Part shown: piece by piece, positions 1 to 10,899 of the stretch
Layout of the letters: every line of letters starts with the position of its first letter
How positions within the stretch are numbered: the first letter of the stretch is position 1
Origin: Anadara kagoshimensis
Lineage: Eukaryota; Mollusca; Bivalvia; Arcoida; Arcidae
Length of the DNA stretch: 64,000 nucleotides
Direction of reading: 5' to 3'
Assembly (NCBI GenBank): GCA_021292105.1
Contig: CM037869.1
Coordinates: 36,645,835 to 36,709,834, forward strand
Made by a program: the position numbers and the translations under genes
Notes under the pieces: generated by a model
What the model saw: the letters and a program-made list of their open reading frames with translations, nothing else
What the model was told of the DNA's origin: nothing
Database searches by the model: none

Positions 1-520
1 CAGATGGAAAAAACTTTAAGAAGCAAAAATGATCACTAAATTTTTAAAGCTGCATTAAGTTTTCCTATGAAAAAATTAATACGGTGCCGATTTACTTATT
101 TATGTTCCTAATGAACAATGTAACATTTTATTTGACCAGATGGACCCGCTTAATAGTAATAAATTAGATTTATAAATGTAGGTGTGATTTTAAATTTAGA
201 ATCGTGACGTCATGGAAAAACCGGGTCAAGTATATTGCGACATATGACAATGCTTAAACACGGAATTTCATTCAAATTTATCATTTGTGACTTTGTAAGG
301 GATAAAGAACATCATTAAGATTACATCGTGATTTTAAAGACGGGCAATACCATACAATAACAACATCGCATTCTAAGCTCAGTGTATCAGTGCGCATGCC
401 TTAAACTAAAAATAAACATCGTGAATTATGAACTAGCTGGACAAGTAATAATTGGTGATTTAATATAATCGAGAACACTTAAATTAAGATCTTTACTTTT
501 CAAAGGTCTTAATTACAGAG
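1..520. other. Intergenic, nothing recognised
   Basis: AT-rich sequence without a convincing exon, RNA gene or repeat that recurs elsewhere in the window. It ends immediately before a tRNA-derived SINE. Confidence 0.5.
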
Positions 521-930
521 GACTGCCTCGGTGGCTCAGTGGTAGAGCGTTCGCCTTGAGAGTGGAAGGTCGTGGGTTCGAACCCTGGCCGGGTCATACA
601 TAAGACTTAAAAATTTGAGATACTGCTTCCTCACCTGGCTTGGTATAAAGAGGATAGAGTATCGACTGGTTCACCTGGTGCCAGGATAATGTGACTGGGG
701 GAGTGGTATGCTTGTCTGTGGCATATTGACTCGGTGTACTAGCACCTTACCAAAAAGACGCCCTGAGTGTGGGCTAGTACAAGGCAGACCATAAACACAC
801 TCGCGCACCTCACGCATACATGAACTTGTTCTTTGATTAATCCTTAGAGATTAATAAACTTGCTCTTGTCGATAATAGCTGAAAAATTGCTGATGCCACG
901 TTAAACAACATTCCAATCCAATCAATCCTA
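521..930 (+). mobile_element. tRNA-derived SINE, complete-looking copy
   Basis: The head is tRNA-like. A perfect RNA polymerase III A box (TGGCTCAGTGG) lies at 532-542 and a B box (GGTTCGAACCC) at 575-585. A body of about 330 bp unrelated to tRNA follows, ending near 900-930 in 'ACGTTAAACAACATTCC' and AATCC/AATCA-type short repeats, as expected of a SINE tail. It is not a functional tRNA gene, because the 3' half does not close an acceptor stem after the T arm. The head resembles that of the minus-strand SINEs at 14.5, 20.6, 22.6 and 42.9 kb, but the body differs, so this is a separate family. Confidence 0.85.
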
Positions 931-960
931 AATACAGAGAAGCTCAACCTTTAAATTTAC

Positions 961-1890
961 TTGGGGACAAAACTTCAGAATTATCATGAATTACAAAATG
1001 TGGAGTTTGACACCTTATCCGACTGGATAAAGGTTGTGAGATCTTTCATTAAAACGATGATTGCCAAAATTAAAGGGTCTATGAGTACTAAATCTTCTTC
1101 AGTACTCTGGTATCCAGAAATTTCAGCAATTCTCAATGACATACACAACACATATGTTGTTGTCCCAGCTGACAAGGCTTCTAACATTATTCTCATTTGT
1201 AAGAGATTCTACATTAAATGTCTTATGAAGGAGCTTGGTTAAGATAGTATATCAAATAACCCTACATATAATAGAACTAATTTTACCAAATATGAGGTTC
1301 TTTCAAACCATAGGGGTTTCCTGAGTCTTTTGGTATTAATCTTAAAGAGGAAGAACTTGACCTTCCTTACTTGTATTGGATTCCTAAACTCCACAAAAAT
1401 CCATACAAGGAAAGATATTTAGCAGATTCAGCGAAATGTACTACTAAATCATTGTCAGTAACTCTTGCACAAATTTTAACAGCCGACAAAGATGGTCTTC
1501 AGGCTTATATAGATCAAATCTTCTCTACATCTGGCATCAACCAAATGTGGATTCTTAAAAATTCTAAAGAATTACTTGGACATCTTTAATTTTCACGCTA
1601 AACAGATGACCGCGAAATAAGCGAAAATTAATACATAGCGAAAATTAATACGTTTACAGTATATGAAAGGTAATGGCAACAAAACGTTGGAGTTTTTGAT
1701 AGATAACATATTTATTGTGTTTCATAATATATAATATTCCAACAAACAATTGGTATACCAATGGGTGCAAACTGCATTATTGCTTGCCAATTTGTTTCTT
1801 TATTCTTATGTATGAAAGGCTACATTAGAAAATTTATGACAACCGTGATGACTTCAATTTTTTTATTGTCAGCTTTCCTTTTCTATGCAG
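961..1890 (+). pseudogene. Degenerate Penelope-like element reverse transcriptase
   Basis: Several frames, broken by stops and frameshifts, together resemble the core of a Penelope-like (PLE) reverse transcriptase. About 1,140-1,240 reads 'NTYVVVPADKASNIILICK'. About 1,365-1,585 reads 'YWIPKLHKNPYKERYLADS' and then 'CTTKSLSVTLAQ' and 'GINQMWILKNSKELL'. About 1,690-1,790 holds decayed 'EFLIDNIF' and 'QTIGIPMGANC' motifs. In the family these correspond to the ADKA, LPKLHK-PYK-R and GIPMGTNCAP blocks. The catalytic YxDD region and the GIY-YIG endonuclease are not seen. Between 1,590 and 1,680 unrelated sequence with a duplicated 'GCGAAAATTAATAC' has replaced the expected segment. This is a dead 5'- and 3'-truncated retroelement fragment and no product is expected. 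Confidence 0.82.
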
Positions 1891-1912
1891 CAATGTACCT
1901 GCTTCCCCTAAA

Positions 1913-2495
1913 CAAAGTCGGGTATAATGGAATCACCCTGTCTGATTGTCTGTCCGTCTGGTTGTCCATCCCAATATCGTGTCCACTCCATATCTTCCAT
2001 GTCTATTGATGGATTTTGATCAAACTTGGAACAAATATAAACCAACATGAGACAATGTATTGTGTACCAAATTTATGTGCTTAGGTCAAAGGTCAAGGTC
2101 AGGAGATCACATCTTAGTTTTCCCATCACAATATCATGTTCGCTCCATATCTTCCATGTTTATGGATAGATTTGAATCAAACTTGGCACAAAATGTTAAC
2201 CAACATAAGATGAAGTGTCACGTACCACATTTATTTGCATTGGTCAAAGGTCAAGGTCAGGAGGTCAAATCTTGGTAGTTTATTCATCACGTATCGTGTC
2301 TTCTCCATATTTCCTATGTCTATTGATGGATTTTGATCAAACTTGGCACAGATGTAGACCAACATGAGGCGCTGTATTGTGTACCACATTTATGTGCATA
2401 GGTAAAAGGTCAAGTCAGGAGGTAAAATCTTATTTTGGATATTACCAACCTGGCGAAGTTGGGGGTGGGGTATTTGTCTTTCAAGAGACAGTTCT
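1913..2495 (+). repeat. R3 interspersed repeat with about three internal ~158-bp units
   Basis: The segment repeats the block 'CTCCATATCTTCCATG...GATCAAACTTGG...AACATGAGAC...GGTCAAAGGTCAAGGTCAGGAG' roughly three times with a spacing of 156-160 bp. The outer edges recur in reverse orientation at 20,222-20,462 and 23,850-24,087. One edge is 'GTATAATGGAATCACCCTGTC' (shown here in two pieces: GTATAATGGAATC, ACCCTGTC) and the other is the reverse complement of 'CTAGAACTGTCTCTTGAGAG'. This is a dispersed family whose copies differ in internal unit number. No coding capacity is seen. Confidence 0.75.
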
Positions 2496-2509
2496 AGTTT
2501 TGATTGCAC

Positions 2510-2685
2510 AAGTGGCGGATGTAGCTAGCTAAATATTAGGTACTTGCCCTTCTGGAGCACCTGGCCTCACTTCACTGGTCCACAGTTTAACCTAATTTGT
2601 CAGTGTCAAAGTTTTTACTTTGCTTTTGGACTGTGATTTGGACATAGTATGTTTGTTTTTGATTAATACATGTTTGTATTTAGAG
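2510..2685 (-). repeat. R1 interspersed repeat, partial copy
   Basis: Contains the R1 landmarks in reverse orientation: 'GGCGGATGTAGCTAGCTAAA', 'CTTCTGGAGCACCTGGCC', 'TTTTTACTTTGCTTTTGG' and 'TATGTTTGTTTTTGATT'. R1 recurs about 20 times in the window in both orientations. See the copy at 63,640 for the most complete example. Confidence 0.8.
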
Positions 2686-3393
2686 AATTGTTGCAATTCA
2701 AAAATTTATATCATTATCATTTTTATATCATTATTGCTATCAATCATTAAAAACTTTTCATTGGTAAACAACTATCTTTTCTGACACAAGGACCAACTTT
2801 AGTGCAGCAATATCTATCAAATAAGTAAGGGAAGCAACTCCATCAAAGAATCTCCATGTTGCATTACTCATAAAATCATCTAAAAAAATCAATGGGCCAG
2901 GAAAACACAAACACATAGCCCATATGAAGTTGTACTTACAAACCAAAGTTCATCAAAATTATCCTATAAAACTTTATAATATCAAGGAAAATTATTGAAC
3001 CAAAAAATCTAGGTCACAAGGAACTTTTCTGTTTTGCTACATGTAGAGCATATAAAGTCTCATGTATAAACCAAATTTGATCAATATTGGTAGTATCATC
3101 ACACCTATCAAATTGTTTTTGTAAAATGCTGTTTACGAAAGTTCATTCAAATATTCTTAAAGTATCTAAGAAAATCAATGGACCATGAAAAAATATCACA
3201 ATGGACAACTTTGTGATGCAACATGTAGAGCATCTAAAATTGTATAGATCTTTAAACAAGTTTCATTGAGATTGATCAATTAGTTTCTTTTTTAGTGTTC
3301 AAAACAAGTTTTTTTTCAGGGATTGTGTGGTATTGGTTATGTGTTGTACATTTTCAACAACTGAAACTCTAGTTATTATAATTTTATTTCAAG
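2686..3393. other. Intron or intergenic sequence upstream of a coding exon
   Basis: AT-rich DNA with loosely repeated motifs ('GATCAATATTGGTAG', 'ATCTAAGAAAATCAATGGACCA' versus 'ATCTAAAAAAATCAATGGGCCA', about 290 bp apart), probably an old degenerate repeat. It ends in the polypyrimidine stretch and acceptor AG (3,392-3,393) of the next exon. No upstream coding exon was recognised here. Confidence 0.45.
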
Positions 3394-3594
3394 GTAAAAA
3401 GAGATTTTACATCTGACTTATTTTGTGCCCCAACACCTCCAAAAAGAAGAAAGGAAACTGACAAAGCAATCAGATGCAGGATTAATCATTTAAGTGACAA
3501 GATCATTGGTCAGTGTGGTGGTGAATTGTTACTTCATTTCCCTTCATCAGCATCAGAACATGGTATTCTAGGAATCATTATTCAACAGACAAAT
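3394..3594 (+). CDS. Internal coding exon of an unrecognised gene
   Basis: A 201-nt interval, open throughout in one frame (67 codons), sits between a plausible acceptor (TTTTATTTCAAG, AG at 3,392-3,393) and a strong donor (AAT|GTAAGT at 3,595). Both ends are phase 0. The peptide begins VKRDFTSDLFCAPTPPKRRK, then has a polar stretch, then GQCGGELLLHFPSS, and ends near GILGIIIQQTN. The PPKRRK cluster could be a nuclear localisation signal, but that is only suggestive. No family is recognised. The exon continues in phase to 5,151, giving a product longer than 132 residues whose 5' exons were not found. It does not recur in the window, unlike nearly everything around it, which supports a genuine single-copy gene. 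Confidence 0.68.
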
Positions 3595-3659
3595 GTAAGT
3601 ATAATCTACTTGTTTATACTTATTATTCCTTATCATATGTTCATTAATAATAAAACCAC

Positions 3660-3800
3660 TTTGTATATGTGATAAATCTAAATTTTACACAAGCCAGAGT
3701 GATATCAAACCTCTAAAAAGTGAATCATATCACTCCCCTAAAATGTGATATCGGATATCACACCCCTTGATCGATAATGGCGAATTTCAATTCTTCACTT
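3660..3800. repeat. Inverted-repeat rich 'GTGATATC' segment
   Basis: Short inverted motifs are clustered here: 'GAGTGATATC' at about 3,698, 'ATATCACTCC' at about 3,728, 'GTGATATC' and 'GATATCACACCCC'. The pattern is that of a small palindromic MITE remnant inside the intron between the two plus-strand exons. Confidence 0.4.
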
Positions 3801-3886
3801 CAGCTTATTTCTTTTTGTTTATACTATAAATAAACAATTTAATATGGACATTAAGTTAATGATGCTTCCTCCTCTTTTTTGCATAT

Positions 3887-4204
3887 TTGAGTTACACTAC
3901 CCTCTGTGGTCCTTTTGGAAAAAACTACAAAAATTTCACACATGGTATACAAACAGTAGATGGTTTGACTGATCAGCAGCAACCATATGCAACAAATGTT
4001 GTTATGAAACATTATTATGATAAAAGTTTAAATACAGTTGAATCTCTTTATTTAGAACAAGGATATCTAGAACTTCCGGATAAGTCAATCTTTTTTAAAA
4101 GTCCAGACAGAGTTGTTCTTTATTTAACCAAAACAATGCTGTTATCTCAAACTTGCATATCTCGTATTTTTGAATATGTTGGAACAATTTTTTTGTCCCC
4201 TTGA
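3887..4204 (+). other. Open frame of uncertain status in intron (105 codons)
   Basis: An open frame begins with a TTG codon and ends at TGA 4,202-4,204. Its residues look protein-like, for example 'GPFGKNYKNFTHGIQTVDG', 'QQQPYATNVVMKHYYDKS' and 'LNTVESLYLEQGYLELPDK'. It has no in-frame ATG near its start and no clear acceptor. It lies between two exons that join well without it. It may be a relic of an inserted coding sequence, an alternative exon or a transposon fragment. I do not recognise the family. Confidence 0.3.
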
Positions 4205-5150
4205 TTGAAAATCGAATCGAACAAAAAATTTTTTGGACAATTACTTTCATTAACTCGAAAAGATTTTTATGCGCTGTCGAAGAGGATACTTATTATGGGA
4301 TTATCCTTGGCGGATGGGCGGACATACTGGCGACGGGTTTGTTCGGTTCATAACTCGACTTGAATTTGGTATGCTAACTTATCATGATGATTTGAAGTGC
4401 AGTGCACAGGAACTGTAACTCCAGTTTCCTTAACTTTTTAGTTATTCCCCTTTGAATACTGCCAGCATATTTGTCCGGATCATAACTTTAACACCTATGG
4501 AACCGTAACTACAGCTTCCTTAATTTTTAGTTATCTTGGAGCAATTAAATTACACAAAACAAAACAGATAGAGACCAAATGGACTTCACTGTTTGTCGGT
4601 AAAATACAATAGTTCATTAGGTTATTGAGTGTCGTACATTTATTTTGATCTATGTAACAAGATATCTCCCGATTTCTTTTATGTATGTACCGGTATATGT
4701 TGGAATATATAAATGACATATGATGAAACGGTAATACAGGTTGACAAGATATAACCAGAAGAGACCCTCGGTAGGCATGTATTATTTCTCTTTCGTTCCC
4801 ATCCGTTTTTAACATTGTTTATCTCTAACTCCAGATATGTCAAACTTTTTGGATTTCCCCATGGAGTTCAGAATGACGAGATTCAACTGTATGACCATTT
4901 TGATATCTCACCCCTAATCAGTTAGAAAAGTTCTTATATTCAAATGGTACAGATCTCCACCACTAAATCATATACTCATTTTAAGTTTATTAAGTTTATT
5001 AAGTTTATTTCATTGATGATATATACATTATTGGTATTTAAATGGCTTTCCAGTGTTTCAATTTCCTGATGTGATTTCCTTTTGTATACATCCATCATGA
5101 CAACTTTAATACTAGTTGATAAATGGTTTTTTATGAATTTATTCTTTTAG
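4205..5150. other. Intron sequence with dispersed-repeat fragments
   Basis: Contains the repeated phrase 'GGAACTGTAACTCCAGTTTCCTTAA' (4,409) and 'GGAACCGTAACTACAGCTTCCTTAA' (4,499), shown here descriptively: two diverged copies about 90 bp apart. It also has a TTAAGTTTATT triplication (4,981-5,008). It ends in the pyrimidine tract TTATTCTTTTAG, the acceptor of the next exon. Confidence 0.45.
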
Positions 5151-5348
5151 ATTACATTTACACACCTTGCTAGCATTAATAAAGACGATCTTGATAGCAT
5201 AGCAAATGGTGAGTTGCTTGATACTGGCGTTGGCATCAAATTTAGTAGACCATATAATTTTTTGGATCCAGATGATCGTGAGGAGTTGATTGAACCTTTA
5301 TTAATTTTAGGCTTTATTCAAGCACAAAAACGACAACAAATTACATAA
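5151..5348 (+). CDS. Terminal coding exon of the same unrecognised gene
   Basis: Begins right after a good acceptor (ATTCTTTTAG, 5,141-5,150) and is open in phase 0 for 65 codons to TAA at 5,346-5,348. It therefore joins in frame to the exon ending at 3,594 (…IIQQTN|ITFTHLAS…). The peptide is acidic and helical-looking: HLASINKDDLDSIANGELL, then SRPYNFLDPDDREELIEPLL, and a basic tail QAQKRQQIT. There is no membrane segment. AATAAATAA about 50 bp downstream (around 5,402) can serve as the polyadenylation signal. The function is unknown. The call rests on splice signals, phase match and coding-like composition. Confidence 0.66.
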   Translation: MTFTHLASINKDDLDSIANGELLDTGVGIKFSRPYNFLDPDDREELIEPLLILGFIQAQKRQQIT

Positions 5349-5690
5349 ATATTTTTGTTATAATTTTTAATTAATTAGGAGTATGTTGTATACATGTATA
5401 TAAATAAATAATTATGTGAAACTTTCAAGGATACATATGTTGAACAAAAGAAAGAAAAATAAAAAAGAAGTTTTAGATTTTTATAAAATTGCACATACAT
5501 ACCCTAGAGTTAGATATGTCAAACTTTTTAAATAGTTGACTCAAATTTTCAGATCTAGTTAATAAGAATATAACAAAATAATGTTGAACTAATTTTAGCT
5601 CACATGACCATAGTTCTTTTGATGTACATGTGTGTTTCATGTATATATATATATAAGCAAGTATATTGATAATTTGTACCCAGTATGTTT

Positions 5691-7397
5691 TTAGCTCACC
5701 TGGCTATAGCCAGCGTGAGCTTATGGTATGATGCGGCGTGTGTATGTGCGTGCGTGCGTGCGTCCGTAAACTTTACTTAAACAACTTCTTCTCCTGAACC
5801 AAAAGATCTAGGATCCCCAAACTAAATATACTTAATCAGCATGTTAAGTTCTACAAAGTTTGCGAATAGATTTGACTTTGACCTTTGTTCAAGGTCACAG
5901 TGACCTAGTATGTAAAATGCTAAAAATGACTTCTTGTCATGAACCAAAAGGCCTATAGACATCAAACTTCATATATAGAATCAGTGTGTAGACTTCTACA
6001 AAGTTTGCGAATAGATTTGACCTTGGCCTTAGTTCAAGGTCACATTGACCTTTTATGTAAAAATGCTAAAAATGACTTCTTCTCATGAACCAAAAGGCCT
6101 ATAGACATCAAACTACATATATAAAATCAGTGTGTAGACTTCTACATAGTTTGCGAATAAATTTGACCTTGGCCTTAGTTCAAGGTCACATTGACCTTTT
6201 ATGTAAAAATGCTAAAAACGACTTCTTCTCGTGAACCAAAAGGCCTATAGACATCAAACTTCATATATAGAATCAGTATGTAGACTTCTACAAAGTTTGC
6301 GAATAGATTTGACCTTGGCCTTAGTTCAAGGTCACATTGACCTTTTATGTAAAAATGCTAAAAACAACTTCTTCTCGTGAACAAAAAGGCCTATAGACAT
6401 CAAACTTCATATATAGAATCAGTATGTAGACTTCTACAAAGTTTGCGAATAGATTTGACCTTGGCCTTAGTTCAAGGTCACATTGACCTTTTATGTAAAA
6501 ATGCTAAAAACGACTTCTTCTCGTGAATTAAAAGGCCTATAGACATCAAACTTCATATATAGAATCAGTGTGTAGACTTCTACAAAGTTTGCGAATAGAT
6601 TTGACCTTGGCCTTAGTTCAAGGTCACATTGACCTTGTATGTAAAAATGCTAAAAACGACTTCTTCTCGTGAACCAAAAGGCCTATAGACGTCAAACTTC
6701 ATATATAGAATCAGTGTGTTGACTCCTACATAGTTTGCGAATAGATATGACCTCGACCTTAGTTCAAGGTCACATTGACCTTGTATGTAAAAATGCTAAA
6801 AATGACTTCTTTTCATGAACCAAAAGGCCTATAGACATCCAACTTCATATATAGAATCAATGTGTTGACTCCTACATAGTTTGCGAATAGATATGACCTT
6901 GACCTTAGTACAAGGTCACTGTGACCTTGTATGTAAAATGCTAAAAAATGACTTCTTCTCATGAACCAAAAGGCCTATTGACATCAAACTTCATATATAG
7001 AATCAGTGTGTAGACTTCTACAAAGTTTGTGAATTGATTTGACCTTGACCTTAGCTCAAGGTTACAGTGGTTAAAAAATGATAAAAATGACATCTTCTCA
7101 TGAACCTAGAAATATAGAAATCAGTGCGTAGACTTCTGCAAATTTTGTGAATAGATTTGATCTTGACTCGCATGTCATTTGTGCAAAAAAAAAAAAATTC
7201 TAAGAATGACTTTTTGTCATGACCCATAAGGAATATAGTCATCAAAATTCATACATAAAGTCATTGTGGTGAGTTCTGGAAAGTTACAAATAGATTTGTC
7301 CTTGGTCTTTATACATGGTCATAGTGGCAGAAAATTGCTTTGATTTTGGCTAATGCACACCAGGTGAGCGGTACAGGCCCTTTTGGGCCTCTTGTTT
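5691..7397 (+). mobile_element. AGCTCACCTG-bounded non-autonomous element with a 146-bp tandem array
   Basis: The left end is TTAGCTCACCTGG, followed by a GTGCGTGCGTGCGTCCGTAAA microsatellite-like stretch. The right end is CCAGGTGAGCG, then the hairpin AGGCCCTTTTGGGCCT and CTTGTTT. The inner AGCTCACCTGG/CCAGGTGAGC pair is an inverted repeat. Between them lie about nine units with the landmarks 'GACCTTGGCCTTAGTTCAAG' and 'CATGAACCAAAAGGCCTAT'. The phrase CATTGACC occurs at 6,043, 6,189, 6,335, 6,481, 6,627 and 6,773, exactly 146 bp apart. No protein is encoded. The 3' hairpin and internal tandem core recall bivalve 'pearl'-type or Helitron-derived elements, but the end is CTTG rather than a canonical CTRR, so the class remains open. 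Confidence 0.75.
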
Positions 7398-7549
7398 AAT
7401 TTTATGATACGATATTCAATAAAAACTATTATTTATATAACTCATGTGCTACTAGTTTTGAATTTTTATGAAGTAATACAATTCAAAAGTAGCAAATAAT
7501 TTTTCAATTAATTGTTTCATAAAATTAAAAAATTAGCACATGACATAAC

Positions 7550-7626
7550 TTATGGAATTTTTTTTCCGTTGTCTGTCGTTGTCGTCGTCGTTGTTGTAAA
7601 CTTTTTACATTTTCATCTTCTTCTCA

Positions 7627-7657
<31 letters not shown>

Positions 7658-8815
7658 CCATAAAGTATCCTTAGGTGAAGGGGATTCAGGTTTGTTCAAA
7701 TGAAGGAGTTATGTCCCCTTGGGGCCTCATTAGGGGGAAAAAAGTGAAAAACTTTAAAAATCTTCTCCTCTGAATCTACAAGAGATATACCTTAGTGATT
7801 TCATTTATAATATTCTTAGGTCATCTATTTTTAGATTTGCACAAAGGAAAGCCATGGGGTACTAAATGGGGAATTGGCAAGGTACTTAATGGGGAAATGG
7901 CTAAAATTAATGTATTTGTCAATATAGCTTGAAAACTATAAACTTTTTATATAGGCATGTATATTGGAATATTGTAGGTATTAGCATAATGGTCATTTTG
8001 ATATATGAAGAAAGGTCATAGGATCAAAGGTCAAGGTCATAGACACGAACTTATACTTAAAAGGCTAATTATCTCAAAAACTAGTAACATTTTGTATAGG
8101 CATGTATATTAGAATATTGTAGGTATTAGTCAAACAGTGATTTTGATATATGAATGAAGGTTATAGGTTCAAAGATCAAGGTCATAGGCACGAACAAATA
8201 CTTAAAAGGATAATTATCTCAAAAACTATAAAGATTTTGTACAGGCATGTATTTTGGAATATAATAGGTATTAGCCTTACGATCATTTTGATATTTAGAT
8301 GAAGGTCATAGGTTCAAAGGTCAAGGTTATAGACAAAAACGAATACTTAAAAGGCTAATTATCTCAAAAACTATAAATTTTTTGTATAGGTATGTATATT
8401 GGAATATTGTAGATATTAGCCTAACGGTCATTTTGATATATGAACGAAGGTCATAGGGTCAAAGGTCAAGGTTATAGACACAAACGAATACTTAAAAGGC
8501 TAATTATCTCAAAAACTATAAATTTTTTGTATAGGCATGTATATTGGAATATTGTAGGTATTAGCTTAACGGTCATTTTGATATATGAACAAAGGTCATA
8601 GGCTCAAAGGTCAAGGTTATAGACACAAACGAATACTTAAAAGGCTAATTATCTCAAAAACTATAAACATTTTGAATAGGCATGTATATTGGAATATTAT
8701 AGGTATTAGCCTAACGGTCATTTTGATATATGAATGAAGGTTATAGGTTCAAAGGTCAAGGTCATAGACACAAATAAATACTTAAAAGGCTTATTATCTC
8801 AAAAACTATAATTTT
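7550..8815 (+). mobile_element. Related element, left end damaged, with six ~145-bp units
   Basis: Starts with a TCGTCGTCG-rich stretch and 'GTAAACTTTTTACATTTTCATCTTC', as in the element at 8,817. Then comes a unique region containing 'GGAGTTATGTCCCCTTGGGG'. Tandem units follow: the phrase TTTTGTATAGG (or a close variant) occurs at 8,090, 8,235, 8,380, 8,525 and 8,670, a strict 145-bp step. The AGCTCACCTG left terminus is missing. The array runs directly into the left end of the next element. Confidence 0.7.
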
Positions 8816-10447
8816 TTAGCTCACCTGAGCTGAAAGCTCAGATGAGCTATTGCTATCTATACCCGTCCGTCGTGCGTCGTCCGTCGTGCGTCGTGCGTAA
8901 ACTTTTTACATTTTAATCTTCTCCTCTGAAAGTACCAGGGCAAAATTAATGAAACTTGGTCAGCATCATGCCTGGGTGAAGCCCTTTCAGATTTGCACAA
9001 ATGAAGGAGTTATGTCCCCTTGGGGCCCCATTAGGGGGGAAAAAGTGAAAAACTTTAAAAATCTTCTTCTCTGAATCTACAAGAGATATACCTTAGTAAT
9101 TTCATTTATAATATTCTTAGGTCATCTATTTTCAGATTTGCACAAATGAAAGTCATGGGGCACTAAATGGGGAATTGGCAAGGTACTTCAGGGGGAAATG
9201 GCTAAAATTAATGTATTTGTCAATATAGCTTGAAAACTATAAACTTTTTGTACAGGCATGTATATTGGAAAATTGTAGGTATTAACCTAACGGCCATTTT
9301 GATGTATGAAGAAAGGTCATAGGATCAAAGGTCAAGGTCATAGACACGAATGTATACTTAAAAGGTTAATTATCTCAAAAACTAGTAACATTTTGTATAG
9401 GCATATATATTAGAATATTGTAGGTATTAGCCTAACGGTCATTTTGATATATGAATGAAGGTCATAGGTTCAAAGGTCAAGGTCATATGCATGAACAAAT
9501 ACTTGAAAGGCTAATTATCTCAAAAACTAGTAACATTTTGTATAGGCATGAATATTAGAATATTGTAGGTATTAGTCAAACGGTCATTTTGATATATGAA
9601 TGAAGGTCATAAGTTCAAAGATCAAGGTTATAAACACAAAAGAATACTTAAAAGTCTAATTATCTTAAAAACTAGTAACATTTTGTATAGGCATTTATAT
9701 TAGAATATTGTAGGTATTAGTCAAACGGTCATTTTGATATATGAATGAAGGTCAGAAGTTCAAAGGTCAAGGTTATAAACACAAACGAATACTTAAAAGG
9801 TTAATTATCTCAAAAACTAGTAACATTTTGTATAAGCATATATATTAGAATATTGTAGGTATTAGCCTAATGGTCATTTTGATATATGAATGAAGGTCAT
9901 AGGTTCAAAGGTCAAGGTCATAGGCATGAACAAATACTTAAAAGGCTAATTATCTCAAAAACTAGTAACATTTTGTATAGGCATGTATATTAGAATATTG
10001 TAGGTATTAGTCAAACGGTCATTTTGATATATGAATGAAGGTCAGAAGTTCAAAGGTCAAGGTTATAAACACAAACGAATACTTAAAAGGCTAATTATCT
10101 CAAAAACTATAAACATTTTGTATAGGCATGTATATTAGAATATTGTAGGTATTAGTCAAACGGTCATTTTGATATATGAATGAAGGTCAGAAGTTCAAAG
10201 GTCAAAGTTATAAACACAAACGAATACTTTAAAGTCTAATTATCTCAAAAACTATAAACATTTTGTATAGGCATGTATATTAGAATATTGTAGGTATTAG
10301 TCAAACGGTCATTTTGATATATGAATGAAGGTCAGAAGTTCAAAGGTCAAAGTTATAAACACAAACGAATACTTTAAAGTCTAATTATCTCAAAAACTAT
10401 AAACATTTTGTATAGGCATGTATATTAGAATATTGTAGGTATTAGTC
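8816..10447 (+). mobile_element. Second copy of the 145-bp-array element, 3' truncated
   Basis: Begins with TTTTAGCTCACCTGAGCTGA plus a CGTCCGTCGTGCGTCGT stretch and repeats the body of the preceding element. It then carries about eight units of 145 bp (TTTTG landmark at 9,391, 9,536, 9,681, 9,826, 9,971 and 10,116). The array stops abruptly in mid-unit at 10,447 with no CAGGTGAGC/GGGCCTCTTG end. The copy is therefore truncated on the right, or extends beyond what I can recognise. Its head abuts the array of the previous copy, which suggests insertion into or tandem joining with it. Confidence 0.7.
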
Positions 10448-10880
10448 TTGTACAACTTTTTGAAATCAAAAACAAAATATAAATGGTATTTTAAATTCTC
10501 TTGTTCATAAACATTTTATTTTTACTTAAATCACATTTCTGAATAAATATATTACTTTTTCCTTGACATGTAAACTCGTTAGTCAGAATATCCAGCGACA
10601 GTTAAATCACTGCGAAAACAAACACATTCATGGTAATACTTTTACCACACAACTTGACAATTTTTTTGGGATTTTTTTTGTAACTAAAAGTTCTGTGTTC
10701 GTCCAGTGGTCCCTATATGTGTTTTGTGTTTTCTAGTCTTGAAGGGTTTCTTTAACGATACATATTGTTTCGTGTTTTTGGCTATAATGGCTGATGTAGA
10801 TTGTTCAGGGACTACGATAAGCAGAGGCCCGAGAACCCCATGGCGCCTAAACTAATCTGGGTAATTAGTTGCAGCTAATT
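10448..10880. other. Unannotated AT-rich spacer
   Basis: No exon, RNA gene or recurring repeat recognised. Confidence 0.4.
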
Positions 10881-10899
10881 GATACATGATAATATGCCG

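Noticed and set aside
521..600. Functional tRNA gene
   Set aside because: A and B boxes are good but there is no acceptor stem closure, and the sequence continues into a SINE body and tail.
1371..1589. Intact small gene with YWIPKLHK motif
   Set aside because: It is a fragment of the broken Penelope-like reverse transcriptase, with stops and frameshifts on both sides.
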